A DNA stretch of 64,000 bases from Lunularia cruciata (Eukaryota > Streptophyta > Marchantiopsida > Lunulariales > Lunulariaceae): contig OX419758.1 in NCBI GenBank assembly GCA_948567375.1, forward strand, positions 11,103,001 through 11,167,000. The letters run 5' to 3'. Positions within the stretch are counted from its first letter, which is position 1, and every line of letters begins with the position of its first letter. The position numbers were made by a program, and so were the translations under genes. The notes beneath the pieces were generated by a model. It searched no databases. It had not been told where the DNA came from and was given only the letters and a program-made list of their open reading frames with translations. Of this stretch, positions 35,201 to 46,767 are shown piece after piece.

Positions 35201-38200
35201 TACATTCAAGGTAGTCGTCCTTGGTGAATGCTCTTGAGTAAATGTCACCGGCTCGCGTATGATTGCAGATTTTTGCATCAGACCACTTCTTGGAGTTAAC
35301 GGAGTACACTCGAGAGGAGATTATTGGGAGGAATTGTCGGTAAGTTTACTATTGACATGAAAATTTAATCTCGTCCATCCTCTTGACAGCTTCAATTCAA
35401 ATCTCCCAAGCGAATGGCTCTGATTTCGCACCGGGTATACCATGCATTTCAGGTTTCTTCAGGGTGTCGATACGGACTTGGACGTAGTCCGTAAAATATC
35501 TGAGGCCATTAAACAACAACAAAACATCACAGTTCAGCTTTTGAATTATACAAAGAGTGGTAAGTGGAGTTTTACCCTGTGTGCTCGATCTGTAGGTAAA
35601 ACTGGGGGATTCTGGTCTTCTACTCATGTGTCTTAGTTTATCAATACCCTGCAGCATTTTCTACGCATCCCACTGTTGGAAAATTTGATTCCAACAGTAG
35701 GATGCCCCACGTTACGGGTTTCTTTGCTACAAGTTTCAGAAAAAAATTAGAACTAAGAAACATGGACTAACGTAAGGGATGTGACTGTGACAGGAAAACC
35801 ATTCTGGAATTTGTTTCACTTGGAAGCTATGAAGGACAACAAGGTATAAGGATGATCCCCCACGTCTTGGTGACATTTTGTTTGAGCTTTTAAGGGACGT
35901 AGGTTTTGTCCTGGTTTCTTGGCTAAACAAACAATGTCTTCAGTAGTGCAAGTCCGGTTTCTTAAGCATGCTGTCAAATATTTGCAGGGAGAATTACAAT
36001 ACTTCATCGGAGTTCAGCTCGATGGTAGTGAACATATTGAACCTATTAGGCGACGGCTATCAGAAAAGACCGAAGAAGAGGGCAAAAAGATTGTGAGTCA
36101 TTACCTCGTTGTGTTAGTGAGATTTGTTTCCACTGTAATCGTGTCCTTGCGAAAGAACACGGGAAAAGAAAGAGCTATAGCCACAACAGCACATGCAGAA
36201 AATCACTGCATTTCAGTGGATCTCTTGTTGAAGCTTTCACTATCTGTCAAGTTGCCAAGTAATCATGATATAATTTTCTTTGTGCAACTTTTCTGTTCCT
36301 GGTTTGAAATCTTAGGCGTTGGCTTCCCCCTGCAGGTGCAAGCTACTGCAAAGAACGTTGATGGAGCAGTGAGAGAGCTTCCAGATGCCAACATGGTTCG
36401 TAACGGTTTATCCACTTTCTACACTTACAGTCGCCTGAAGTGAGGCATTAGCGGGTCTCATCAAGTTCATGCTTGTGTGTTTACCTTAGTCCCGTGTTGT
36501 ATGTGTGATATGTATCGAAAGAGAGACGGAGTAAGAGGGAAAAGAGTGAGTGCTGTGGTTGTTGCGTCGTACGAAATATAGCCTGAGAGAGCATGCTAAA
36601 TTATACACACAACAGGCTGCTACAAGTTTTGTTGTGAGATGTCAAACGTACGCAATGTCTTGTGATTAGTTGCAGTAAGGCCGAAGATGAACATTAAGGT
36701 CGTTGGGTTTACTGCAAAGACCCGCCAATACTCACCTTGGTAGAGTCTACCTCTTTTTCTGCAGAGCATTGAGGACTTGTGGGCGAATCACTCACGTGCT
36801 GTTCTTCCTAGGCCTCACAAACGTCAGAGCTCCACCTGGCATGCCATGCGGAAGGTCAGTTTCTTTCCGCTTGCAGCTTTGGGTCTCCTCCTCAAATTGC
36901 TACCTTGTTCAGCATATGCAATCATGCCGTTTAGAATGATCTGTTTAGGAGGTACACAATGAAGGCTGCCTTCATTTCTGACTGCTGTGGTGCAGGTCCT
37001 CAGTTCTGGAGACAAATTGGGTCTCAACCACTTCCGGCCAATCAAACCTCTTGGCTGTGGAGATACCGGCAGGTAAATTTATTATGACTTACCCAAGGTT
37101 TCCAATTCAACGGACCCTTGAAACAACTTTCTGATATAGTTTCTTAAAGACCGTCTTACTCTGCAAAAAATTGCATATAAGTTTTCACTTCCACTTATGC
37201 TGAAACACGGTTCGAACATTTTTGTTTTTTCTAGTGTGCATCTGGTGGAACTGAGAGGGACGAGTGAGTTCTATGCCATGAAGGCGATGGACAAAAATGT
37301 GATGGTGAATCGAAATAAGGTGGCTGTCCCACTGTACAAATCAACTTCATCCGTTTATCCAGTTCTTTCAGTCATCCTTGGCTTACTCCCGGGCTAAGAC
37401 AGCTGGTAGATTGACATTGCACCCGATTTCTCGAACAGGTTCACCGTGCTCGCGCAGAGAGGGAGATTTTGGAGAAAATGGACCATCCGTTCTTACCGAC
37501 CTTATATGGGTCATTCCAGGTATGGACCTTGCACATCGCATTCATCACTGTTTTCGATAATGCATTTCTGTAGATTTTACTCGTTTTGCCCTGTTGAAAT
37601 ATCAGTAACATTTGTGACGAAATCAAAGTTTCTGATCGCTAACTTGAAACATCGCTTCTCATTTAACCTCATGAACTGTGCTGACTTGTCCTTCACAGAC
37701 GAGAACGCATGTCTGTCTCATCACCGACTTTTGTCCCGGCGGTGAGCTCTTCCTATTGCTGGAGAGACAACCCCAGAAAAAGTTCCGGGAAGAGTCTTCA
37801 AGGTAGATCCCAAGCCTCACTGCCCCGCATTTGATCGTGAATGGCATGTACATGCCCTTGTTAATTCACAACCTGCAGTAAGGGATATATCACCTACTTC
37901 TCCGCAGCGGTCGAGCATGTCCTTTCAGTTAGTTGTTCCAGGCTTTTAGAGTACATTTTGGTATCCTGAATATCGACCTTTGGTGGTGCAGGTTTTACGC
38001 AGCTGAGATTGTACTTGCCCTCGAATATCTTCACTGCTTGGGTATGTTAAGTTGTCCCTGCAAGCATGTCTAATGAAGAAGATCTTATTCTAAACGTTCA
38101 TTGATGCCACAATCGTATCTTCAGATTCTAATATAAATTCTAATAATATAATCTAAACCCTTTGGGTCAATTGCGACAGGCGTAGTCTACAGAGATTTGA

Positions 38201-39737
38201 AACCTGAGAATGTGCTGGTTCAGAAGGATGGGCATGTGCAGCTCACAGACTTTGACCTGTCATTCTTGACAGCCTCGAGGCCTCAGGTTTGTGATGTTTT
38301 TTCATTTCCTTTCCGCATTATATGTAAGCTCTTCGGCGAATTCTCATTGCCTATTCTTCTGGAGATCATAAGGGCAATTTTAGGAGGACAAGTTGTATTT
38401 GACTTGTAAAGATAAGAGGGACTCGGGAGAACAACGAGAATGAACAGACGGTTTGTGGAAGCCATGTCGAGTCTGAAATGGAGATGTGGAGAGATCTCGA
38501 CCTATCAAAATTGCCTTGTGATGCAAAGATACGTCTCCACCTTGTCTGGAGATACTGATTATCTAATAATGCGACCTTTTTATCCGTTCCTGTTGCAGTT
38601 ACTGAAACCAGTCCTACCGTCTGGCCGTAAGCATAGACGAGCTAGGGAAAATTTACGACCAATACTACTCACAGAACCAGTTGCAAAGTCCAACTCCTTC
38701 GTGGGGACTGAGGAGTACATTGCTCCTGTAAGTGTTTGAGCTTCCAAGCGCACTCTGTCTCACTGCTCTAATTATATTTACCTACCTGGAAATATGTGAT
38801 GCTTAGGAAAGGTGATCACTAATTAAATTCTATCAAAATGCAGGAAATTATTCTTGGTTTGGGTCACAACAGCTCTGTTGATTGGTGGGCTCTAGGTAAG
38901 AATCATAATTGGTTTCAACTTTTATCACTTAAATGAGAGTTATATAAGCTGCAGGGTGCTGTTTGTAGTATGGCCGTAGTGTTGAATAGCAGTGTTTTTA
39001 ACCGTCATTGCCACTGTTATTGTCACGACAGGTATTCTTCTGTATGAGATGTTGTTTGGGCGAACACCATTTAGAGGGCGCAATCGACAAAGGACTTTTG
39101 CTAATGTCTTGCACAAAGATCTTGCGTTCCCAAGTTCCATCCCCGTATGTCGCTTCACTTTCGCCTCTGCCGAGAATAGACAAAGTGCTTGTTATTCCCA
39201 CTTACTTATCTTTTGTGTCAACTGCCGTCGAGCTAATTGACTGCGAAGACTGATGTGTATAAGTACATATAGTACACTGAAGTGATCGACTTCCCGCTTG
39301 CTCGACTTTACGGTATGAAAGCTCGTGCTGATATTGAGATAACTTTGCTCCTTCGTACCAGGTAAGCTTAGCTGCGAAACAGGTCATCCGTGGGCTATTG
39401 CAAAGAGATCCCAAGAAAAGGTTGGGATCAGATAAAGGGGCTTATGACTTGAAACAACATTCTTTCTTCCGGGGCATAAACTGGCCTCTCATCCGCTGCA
39501 TGGTATGTCTGCTCACAACATACAGGTCAAAACGGTCGTTTATAATTACTCTTATTTTGCTGTAGTCATCTGCTAGGTCCAAATATCTACCTATCCCCTA
39601 ACTCGTGGATATTGGTTGAGCAGACCCCGCCCCCGCTAGAGACACCAATCTATCAAATCGGCAAGGAAGCGGATACAAAAGATCTGGACTGGGAGGAGTT
39701 GGATCCTAGTGCCGCATCATTTGAGGAAGTCTTCTAG
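32231..39737 (+). CDS. PHOT: Phototropin, blue-light receptor Ser/Thr kinase (22 coding exons, 1107 aa)
   Basis: Plasma-membrane-associated blue-light receptor: light on the FMN-binding LOV domains activates a C-terminal AGC kinase driving phototropism and chloroplast movement (family knowledge). Exons: 32231-33192, 33664-33846, 34063-34154, 34347-34683, 34871-35084, 35269-35339, 35453-35559, 35794-35843, 35988-36092, 36336-36395, 36765-36854, 36996-37072, 37235-37319, 37439-37519, 37699-37802, 37992-38041, 38180-38286, 38599-38727, 38844-38895, 39032-39144, 39362-39502, 39624-39737. All introns are GT-AG and total length is 3324 nt. LOV1 spans about residues 280-400 with GRNCRFLQ at photoactive Cys321; LOV2 about 575-700 with GRNCRFLQ at Cys619. 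The kinase has glycine loop LGCGDTGS (776-783), Lys799, RDLKPEN (Asp895), the plant-AGC DFD (913-915) and GTEEYIAP (961-968) after a basic activation-loop insert. The N-terminus before LOV1 is about 280 aa, longer than in Arabidopsis. It appears intact. Confidence 0.97.
33553..33578 (+). other. G-quadruplex motif in phototropin intron 1
   Basis: Four G runs of 4, 4, 7 and 6 bases separated by loops of 1, 1 and 3 bases lie on the coding strand, so the unspliced RNA carries the motif as well. It sits about 85 bases before the exon 2 acceptor. Confidence 0.8.
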
Positions 39738-41255
39738 TGTATTATCGCAGTAGAGATTGTCACTTCTTTCCTCACGCTTCGATTGATGGAGATCTAGAGA
39801 GCACATTTCAGGATCTCTCTTGGGAGTCACGTTTGGAAATCTCTTGGTATCATTCAAGGGAGTAGTGGTTCATTTTTTCATCAAAACCGTGCAGCAGCCA
39901 TGTTCCTCAAGGACAGACTAGATTGTTACAGATGGACGTGGTTGCAGCTAATATGAAAATCGATGTGAGGAGGACATCATCCATCAAGGTCTGTGGGTCG
40001 CTCAACTGGTGCAGTTCTGAATCTCAAGACAGGACGAGGTTTGGATAGGCAAATGCCTGTGGAGTTTGTGGGATCGGCCTCATGTGGCTTCGTTTGTACA
40101 GTTTGTGTCGTCGAATCAGCCTGTTACATATTGTCTTCTAGATGCCAGATCAGAGGTTGCCCAGCACTTATGTAGCGAAGCACCCGGGATGTCTATTCTG
40201 GGTTACTACATGGAGAGTTGGCTACAATTTGTGATTGTAAAACGTTTTTGCAGCAGTAATAGTTATCGTGATTAGTGTGTGACATGAGGCCGTAGTTTGA
40301 TGTAGGATAATAGACAAGAGAGCATTAGACTAGTGTGTTTTATACTTGGATTACCCTCCCAAGTGCTTGATTTCGAGCCCTCTATCAAGGAGCTCTTTCT
40401 TATTTCAACCACGAGTTGCTTGCAGGCGAACAACATGCCCAGTTTCTACCTGTCCTAGTGATCAGATTGGGTTAGGAGACCTTTACTGTGAAGTGAATCA
40501 TCACCACTTGAGGAATATATAGGAGACGAAAGCAGTGGAATTTGTAGATTATGCCGCAAGTGAGGCTATTGAAAGCTTACATACACAGGCAGGGGAAGTA
40601 GAATTCTCCTATGCCAAGCTAGACGCCCGTGAAGCAAGGCCTGGCAAGAGTAGTATTTATAAGAGAAGTTTCACTACCTGTAACTGATGACTGCAATGAA
40701 GTATTGGAGTTCAGGAGAATGCACACGTCAAATTGGTTCTTCTGCATACTGGATTTTTCTCGATGAGATGCGAGTTTTGTCTACCCGGGCGAAGGATATT
40801 ACCTTGGGGTATCTACGTTAGATAGCCGACTTATGGCCTGTGATGACTCTTTAGATCTTCTGAATATATACGCCACGAAACCTCCTGCAGAGGTGCTTTC
40901 TAAATTTCCTACTGATCTTCACCAGTAGACCTCGTTATCATCTTTCTTTCGCCAAAATATCACAGCTTGTTTGACAATTTTCAACCAAGGCAGTGTCTAT
41001 TGAGCAAAACTTGGCATGGGTGATCCTTTACTTAAGATTGATTGTGATTAGTACGCTAAGATTGGCACTTGCAATGTTTAACCAAGCTCAGTTATCTTTG
41101 CTGTAGTTTGTACAAATACACTTTGGGAAGTTCTGTCTTGGAGAACTCACGGAGGACTGCAAACCCCTAAGTCCCCATGCGCAGAATTTACAGAACCACT
41201 GTAGCAAAGTTCAGCACAAGTAAAGTGAACACACAATTTAGTTACTTGACTTTGT
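39738..41255 (+). other. Downstream of phototropin: 3' UTR and spacer
   Basis: The sequence after the stop codon has no further domain-bearing open frame. The first few hundred bases are presumably 3' UTR, but no clear AATAAA signal was found to place its end. Confidence 0.45.
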
Positions 41256-41331
41256 TACTGGAGAGATTATGAGTGCAAGCAACAAAGTAGGATGGCACCC
41301 TTTGTTGCCTGCACTCATAATCTCTCCAGTA
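41256..41331. repeat. Hairpin: 32-bp arms, 12-base loop
   Basis: Arms 41256-41287 and 41300-41331 pair over 32 bases with one mismatch. Pairing continues a few bases outside the arms with a one-base bulge (TTTGT / ACAAA). It lies 1.5 kb downstream of the phototropin stop. It could be a miniature foldback transposon or a transcribed small-RNA precursor. Confidence 0.88.
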
Positions 41332-41547
41332 CAAATCTCGCTACAAATCATAATATATTAATTAGTGATCATCCAGATATAGAATCAACACACATGTCTC
41401 CATGTTTCTCGAGGGGTCAAAGCAGGAAGGTCCAGGTGATCTCCTCTCGCAGCCCGTTACCCAGAGGTTTCTATTTTTGTCCGTGTAGTCTAAGGAGACT
41501 CTCAACTCAATCGGGAATCTATCTACCACAACTGGTCATGTGACTCG

Positions 41548-41585
41548 TAGTGACTGTTCTTGGTTATTCTACACGGTCGCCCTTT
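41548..41585 (+). repeat. Terminal fragment of RLE non-LTR family tail
   Basis: CTTGGTTATTCTACACGGTC followed by GCCCTTTCCCC resembles the last 35 bases of the copy ending at 13560. Only the terminus is present. Confidence 0.4.
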
Positions 41586-42249
41586 CCCCTTTCACTCTTA
41601 GTGATACGTTTAGCTGTCGCTAGAGACAAACTGAAATGAAGTCCTATCTTATGATTGTTACCTAAATACAGGTTCGTTCCTTGTTCCTATGTCCTCTTAA
41701 GGACTTAGAAAATTTTCACCTTCGGTACTTGGATAAAGGAACTGAAGATCGTATTTTCTCGCTGAATTCGCATGCGGGAGACGGAGAGGGAGGGACGTGA
41801 GTAGACATATCTATAATATCCGAGGGTTCTATAGCATATAACACTCGAGTTTATATTCTATTTTCTTAGTTTTTCAATTTCATATAACACTCTAGCTTAT
41901 ATTTTATTCTCTTTGTTTTTCAATTTCAGTATCTATGTTGAAGACTATGAAGAATGAATAGAAAGTTAGGAGGATTTTTAGTTTTTTTAAGGTTTAGAGT
42001 GATCATTATATATTGAGAGTGATACGTCTTGAATTTTTTATTTTTGATCTTATGGAACTTAATTTTGAAAATTTTGGAGATAAAAATTGAAAATTATAAA
42101 AGTTTATAATTTTTAAGATTTGGAAAGATTGTATTTGTTTATGTGAATTGGGATGTGAAAGGTTATGATTTTGCAAATATGGAGGAGATATGGAGAGGAA
42201 CATCATGTGTTATTATCATTATTCTTGTATTAACCATGGTTACATTTTT

Positions 42250-45200
42250 CCATGTGGGGTCATCTAGAGCGGCTCGAGATATACCATCCCCTGTGTGTCA
42301 CCGATGCTTTACCTCGCAAGGGGCAAAGACCCATGTGAGAAGGATGCACAAGGATTATAATTGGACCACTTGGGATGTCCACGTGAGATGAGCAACCACA
42401 TCGAGAGCAATGACACTCGAGATTATGCATGTTTCTTCTATCACTTCGTTGATCGCTCCAAGGATACTAATCTAGTCGTAGGAGTGGTTAGCTTCTTAGG
42501 CAGGTTGCATTATGAGGTTATTTGAGACTAGTTTTCCATGTCCACATCTATTCCATAGGCTACCCTGCACACTCCATGATGAGGCTAGATAGGCTTTTTG
42601 CCTACCACTTGATCGTTTGGCACATGATCCCTTGGACGAGTTAGCATGGTTCATATTCCTCTTACTCTCTTGATGGTGTCTTTTTTATGCTAGAGGGGGA
42701 CGAACGGTGCATAGAGAGGTGGCTGCTAGATTTTGTCGATCATGAACGGGGGATTAGGCGGCACTTGAGGAATAGTCTATTATGGTTACATGGTTTAGGA
42801 GACGGGCGTCGCTATAGGATACCATAGAGTCCACTCAATTACAAAGGTGTAGGACATTGGGTCAGGCGGGAGAGTTTAATAGAGCAACATGAGCGCTACA
42901 ACCTTTGTTTATGGCAAGTCCTACTGATGAGACTACTGATGAGACTATCTCTTCCCTACGCTCACTACATCCTATAACAATAGAGGGACTACCACTAGAG
43001 GTCTTAGATTATCAGCCTAAGCAGCCTTTATGTCTTGATAGGTCGCTAATTGCACAAACATTGTGCATTGCCCCTTGACTTTCCTCAAGAGGTTTGTTAG
43101 AGATGATTTATGAGCACTTTAGAGATTGCTTTTAGGTAAATGATCCTTTTAATGGTTTTCCTGAGTTGTTTCAAGTAGCTGCAGTAATAGCAAGAGGAGA
43201 CATTCCTATGTTTGTTAGTCGGGTGTTAGGTGCTAGTCGACTTCTCGCAATGGAGAAGGACATGAGGGCATTAGACCAATTGCTATTTGAGAGATCTTTT
43301 TGCGTGTGGTCAATCGTACCATTGTCCTTCAACACCATTCTCACTTTTGACAACACCTCAATCCACATCAATTTGGATTAGCTACACTTGGAGGATGTGA
43401 GGCTATATCTATAGGCGTTAGGGCACTCCTAGATATCTATCTGGAGTGGGTCATCCTACCGATGAATATTGATAACTCTTTTAATAGTGTCTCATGGGCA
43501 TCCATATTTAGAGAGCTTAGGGAAGCTGGTAGATCCTTGTCGAGTCTCATTCCTTTTGTGTGGTTTTTTTTATGGCTCTCTTGCTTTCCTTTACTACTAG
43601 CACGATTGTTCACATGAAGGAATCATCGTCTTGGAGTAAGTTGTTGGTACACGTCAAGGAGATCCTTTGGGGGGACTTTTATTTCCCATGGCTCACTTTA
43701 GAGCTCTCCTATTTACTACTTTGGCCATGCCAGGTTGTGTATTTCCCTCTTTGGCAAATGATACACACATTGTGCCATGTAGGTCAAATTAAGCATACCT
43801 TTGACCACTTGACTACCAAGCTTCATCTATTAGGCTTGAGAGTCTAGGCGTCAAAGTGCAATGCATGGTTCCTTTTAGCTATCCCTCCCCACCTTGAGCT
43901 TGCAAGGAGATGTATCACATCCACAGATGGACTATGTGTTCTTGGAGTGCCAATGGGATCCAAGGATTTTATCACACGTTTCTTAAATGCTACCCTTGTA
44001 GAGGATGTTCTCCATGTGGATGACCTTCTATTACTAAGAGATCTACAAGTGGTATTTGGTATACTCTCCTCCAATATTGCTAGTTGAAAATCCTACCTCA
44101 TCCTTATAATTCCTCCTTATCGTCCTTCCTATCACATTTGAGAGCATTTGATAGGAGGATTATGGGAGTCTTTGGTGATATTATTGGACCACAATAATGT
44201 ATGATAGGGGATTTGGCATGTAAATAGATGGCTCTGTCAATCTCATGTAGAGGGGTTGGCTTGCTATCTATGGAAGAGATAACACCTATAGCATTTTTGT
44301 GTAGTTTGGCTCTCTCTGCACCCCTACTTTCCTCTCCTTTTTTGGTTGTTGATAGGCCGGTTTTGGAGACTTGTATGACAGATGTGGAGGAAGATCCTTT
44401 TCTCTCCAGATGTTATTACAATAGACAAGAGATAGTCTATCCCCATTGGCATGAGAGAATTTTCCACCTTTTGTTTTAGTATCGTCAGATTGGACTAGAG
44501 GTTTACAATCTTCCTTGATGGAGCGACAATGTGAGTATATGCTACATTATCTCTTAGTTGACTTGTTTATTCCTCATGCTACTAGAATACATCTTTGCTC
44601 TTGCTTCGATAAGAGTGCAGGCTCTTGGATCCTAGCTCAACAGTGCATTAGGGCATTCCGACTTGCACCTACTACTTTCTCTACAACAATGAGGTTCCGC
44701 CTAGGTTTGGTCCACCCATCTGCATCTTCATTACTCACTTGTGAGTGTGGTTCTACACTAGATGCAGCAACGGTCCACATGACACGGTGTCCTTTTAGAG
44801 GACAGAGGATAGGTACCCATGATGCTATTAGGGACATAGTGTTTGCTATGGCACGAGAGAGTGGATACTTGTCTTGGATGGAGCATTCGTATGCTTTGCA
44901 GACGACACGTGTTAAGGCAGACTTATACTTGGTCCTAGATGATTAGGTGACAATAGCGGATGTCGTGGTTATGGACCTTATACGGGATACAATTTCAAAG
45001 GGAGTGATTACCCATCCCCCTGGATGGGCGGCGAGTGCAACAACAAGTCTCAAGGTCTCCAAGTATAGGGGCATGTAGCGAGGTCACCTATTTGTTCCTC
45101 TAGCCTTGGAATTATATGGAGCGATGGACAAGGTGTTTGACACATTTGTTAGGGAGTGCACGAAAGCTTATCATGTTAAACGTCAAGGGATATTACTCTC

Positions 45201-45625
45201 ACTCTCATACTTTGTAACATATTTTAGATAGTGTGTGTCCATTGCTTTACAAAATGCAATGGTTGGTGCAATCTATAGAAGAAGTGGTTGGTGCAATCTA
45301 TAGAAGAGCAATCACATTAGGTGATATTTCTTCGGATATTCCAATTGTGGGTAGATTGTATGGCTTGGATATCTTAGGTGCGGAAAGAAGGATATCTTAG
45401 GTGCGGAAAGAAGGGTAGATTTCTCACACAGAATCTATTGGAGCTTAGCCCCATATTACTTTTTTCTTGTCTCTCCCTTGCAGTGCTTGATGGGGTCTTC
45501 CTATCCTTCATTTTTTCTCCTTTCGCTATGCCCAAATTTACCTTTTCTTTCCCTCTCCCTTGTACGGCTTGATGGGGTCTTCCCATCCTTCATTTTGTCT
45601 ACGCGCCTCTTTTCTTTTATTTTCT
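42250..45625 (+). mobile_element. RLE-type non-LTR retrotransposon, near full length but decayed
   Basis: This is the longest copy. An N-terminal CCHH finger (CHRCFTSQGAKTHVRRMH) lies at about 42295-42350, followed by 'NWTTWDVHVR'. Early reverse-transcriptase blocks follow near 43166-43330 (VSRVLGASRLLAMEKD) and 43395-43560 (NSFNSVSWASIFRELREAGR). RT continues to about 44090. The stretch 44515-44946 is open and holds the CCHC knuckle (CECGSTLDAATVHMTRC) and the endonuclease start ADLYLVLDD. A stop then breaks the endonuclease, which continues in frame to the DTFVRECTKAYH region near 45140-45170. The 3' UTR contains two local duplications (near 45260-45310 and 45366-45415). Two tandem tail modules (about 45470-45530 and 45545-45620) end the element with no poly(A). 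Many stops and frameshifts exclude activity. The 5' end is uncertain. Confidence 0.82.
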
Positions 45626-46767
45626 CTGAAATATAATGGCCCTTTTGACTTAATAAAGGCCAAACTACTAGGATTATTCAAAATCTTGAAGGAGAATACA
45701 TGTCATGTGTTCCGCTTCTATCCATTCTTGTTCTCATCTAAATCTTTAAACGTAAAGTCAAGTCAAGACGTAGCGAGACTCGGAGGAGAACAAGATAGAA
45801 GCGTCGCCAAAGTTACGTAATTCTAGGCATCTTCACGCCCCAGCTCGGTGCCTGAGCTGTTCATTGGACAACTCCAGCTATATCTGGCTTGCTTCTAATA
45901 TTAGCTAACTAGAGAAAGTCAGGTCTGGTTTCCCGACTGGAGTAGTTCGATTGCGGCTTGGGCGTGGTTGAACGGACGAACGGAATTCTTGGGGAGAACC
46001 AAGGAATGTCCGCCCTCCAAGACTTTCTTTCTGTCGTCCTGAGACGGCTGGTATGGTTGCTCGAGTTATTTGCACCTGTATGAACATATCAAGGCTTCTC
46101 TCTGGGGAGGAGTGTTGATCTTTTTGTCGTTGGTGGGTTCGATTCAATTAGAATGGGAAAACAAAAATAAAAACTCAACTCTCGGTCCTGTTCCTCTCAT
46201 TCCTCCGCAGGTGCGCTGTAGTGCAGTTGGATATTCGCCTTCCACACTATAGTTGTGGTTCCAAGGCTGCTTGTGATTTCCTGCAATAGTGTGCAGCCGA
46301 GTGAGATTGTACAACGGTGGATGTAATTCCGAGTCGGGCTTTCGTTGCCGAGGGAGAGAGAGAGAGCTGGATAGATAGCGTGACCGTCTGTTTGGATTGT
46401 GAAAGCCCCTTCGAAGAGGTTTTAGATTGAGGATTTAGTTGTTGATAGAAGGTGTGAATTCAATATGGACCAGCTGCTGAAGGTGGTGCGGGGATGGTTG
46501 GCGAGTTATAGCATCGGTTGATGACTCTCTGAGAAGAGCGGGTTTGTGTTTTGGTTTCATAGTAATTGGCTTGGTTGGTGAGTGTGCATTTCAGTCCCTT
46601 GGCGGTGGTGTTCTACGTGCGCTCTCTCAGTGTTTGGAAGAGCATAATGATAGCTTGGAGTTTTGAAGACTATAATTCTTTTTGCTGCGGATTGAATTCG
46701 GTGAAGGTGGGAAGGGAATTTTTCGTGGCAATGTCCAGCTACGCACGCTAGCAGGTTCGAGTTGTTC
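45626..46767 (+). other. Upstream region of the RUS1-like gene
   Basis: Composition becomes more GC-rich from about 45.8 kb, and a GAGA run lies near 46350-46367. Short open frames have no domain. This is presumably promoter and 5' UTR; the transcription start cannot be located. Confidence 0.45.

Noticed and set aside
46120-46150. T-loop-like GGGTTCGATTC suggesting a tRNA gene
   Set aside because: No acceptor, D-arm or anticodon stem can be folded around it.
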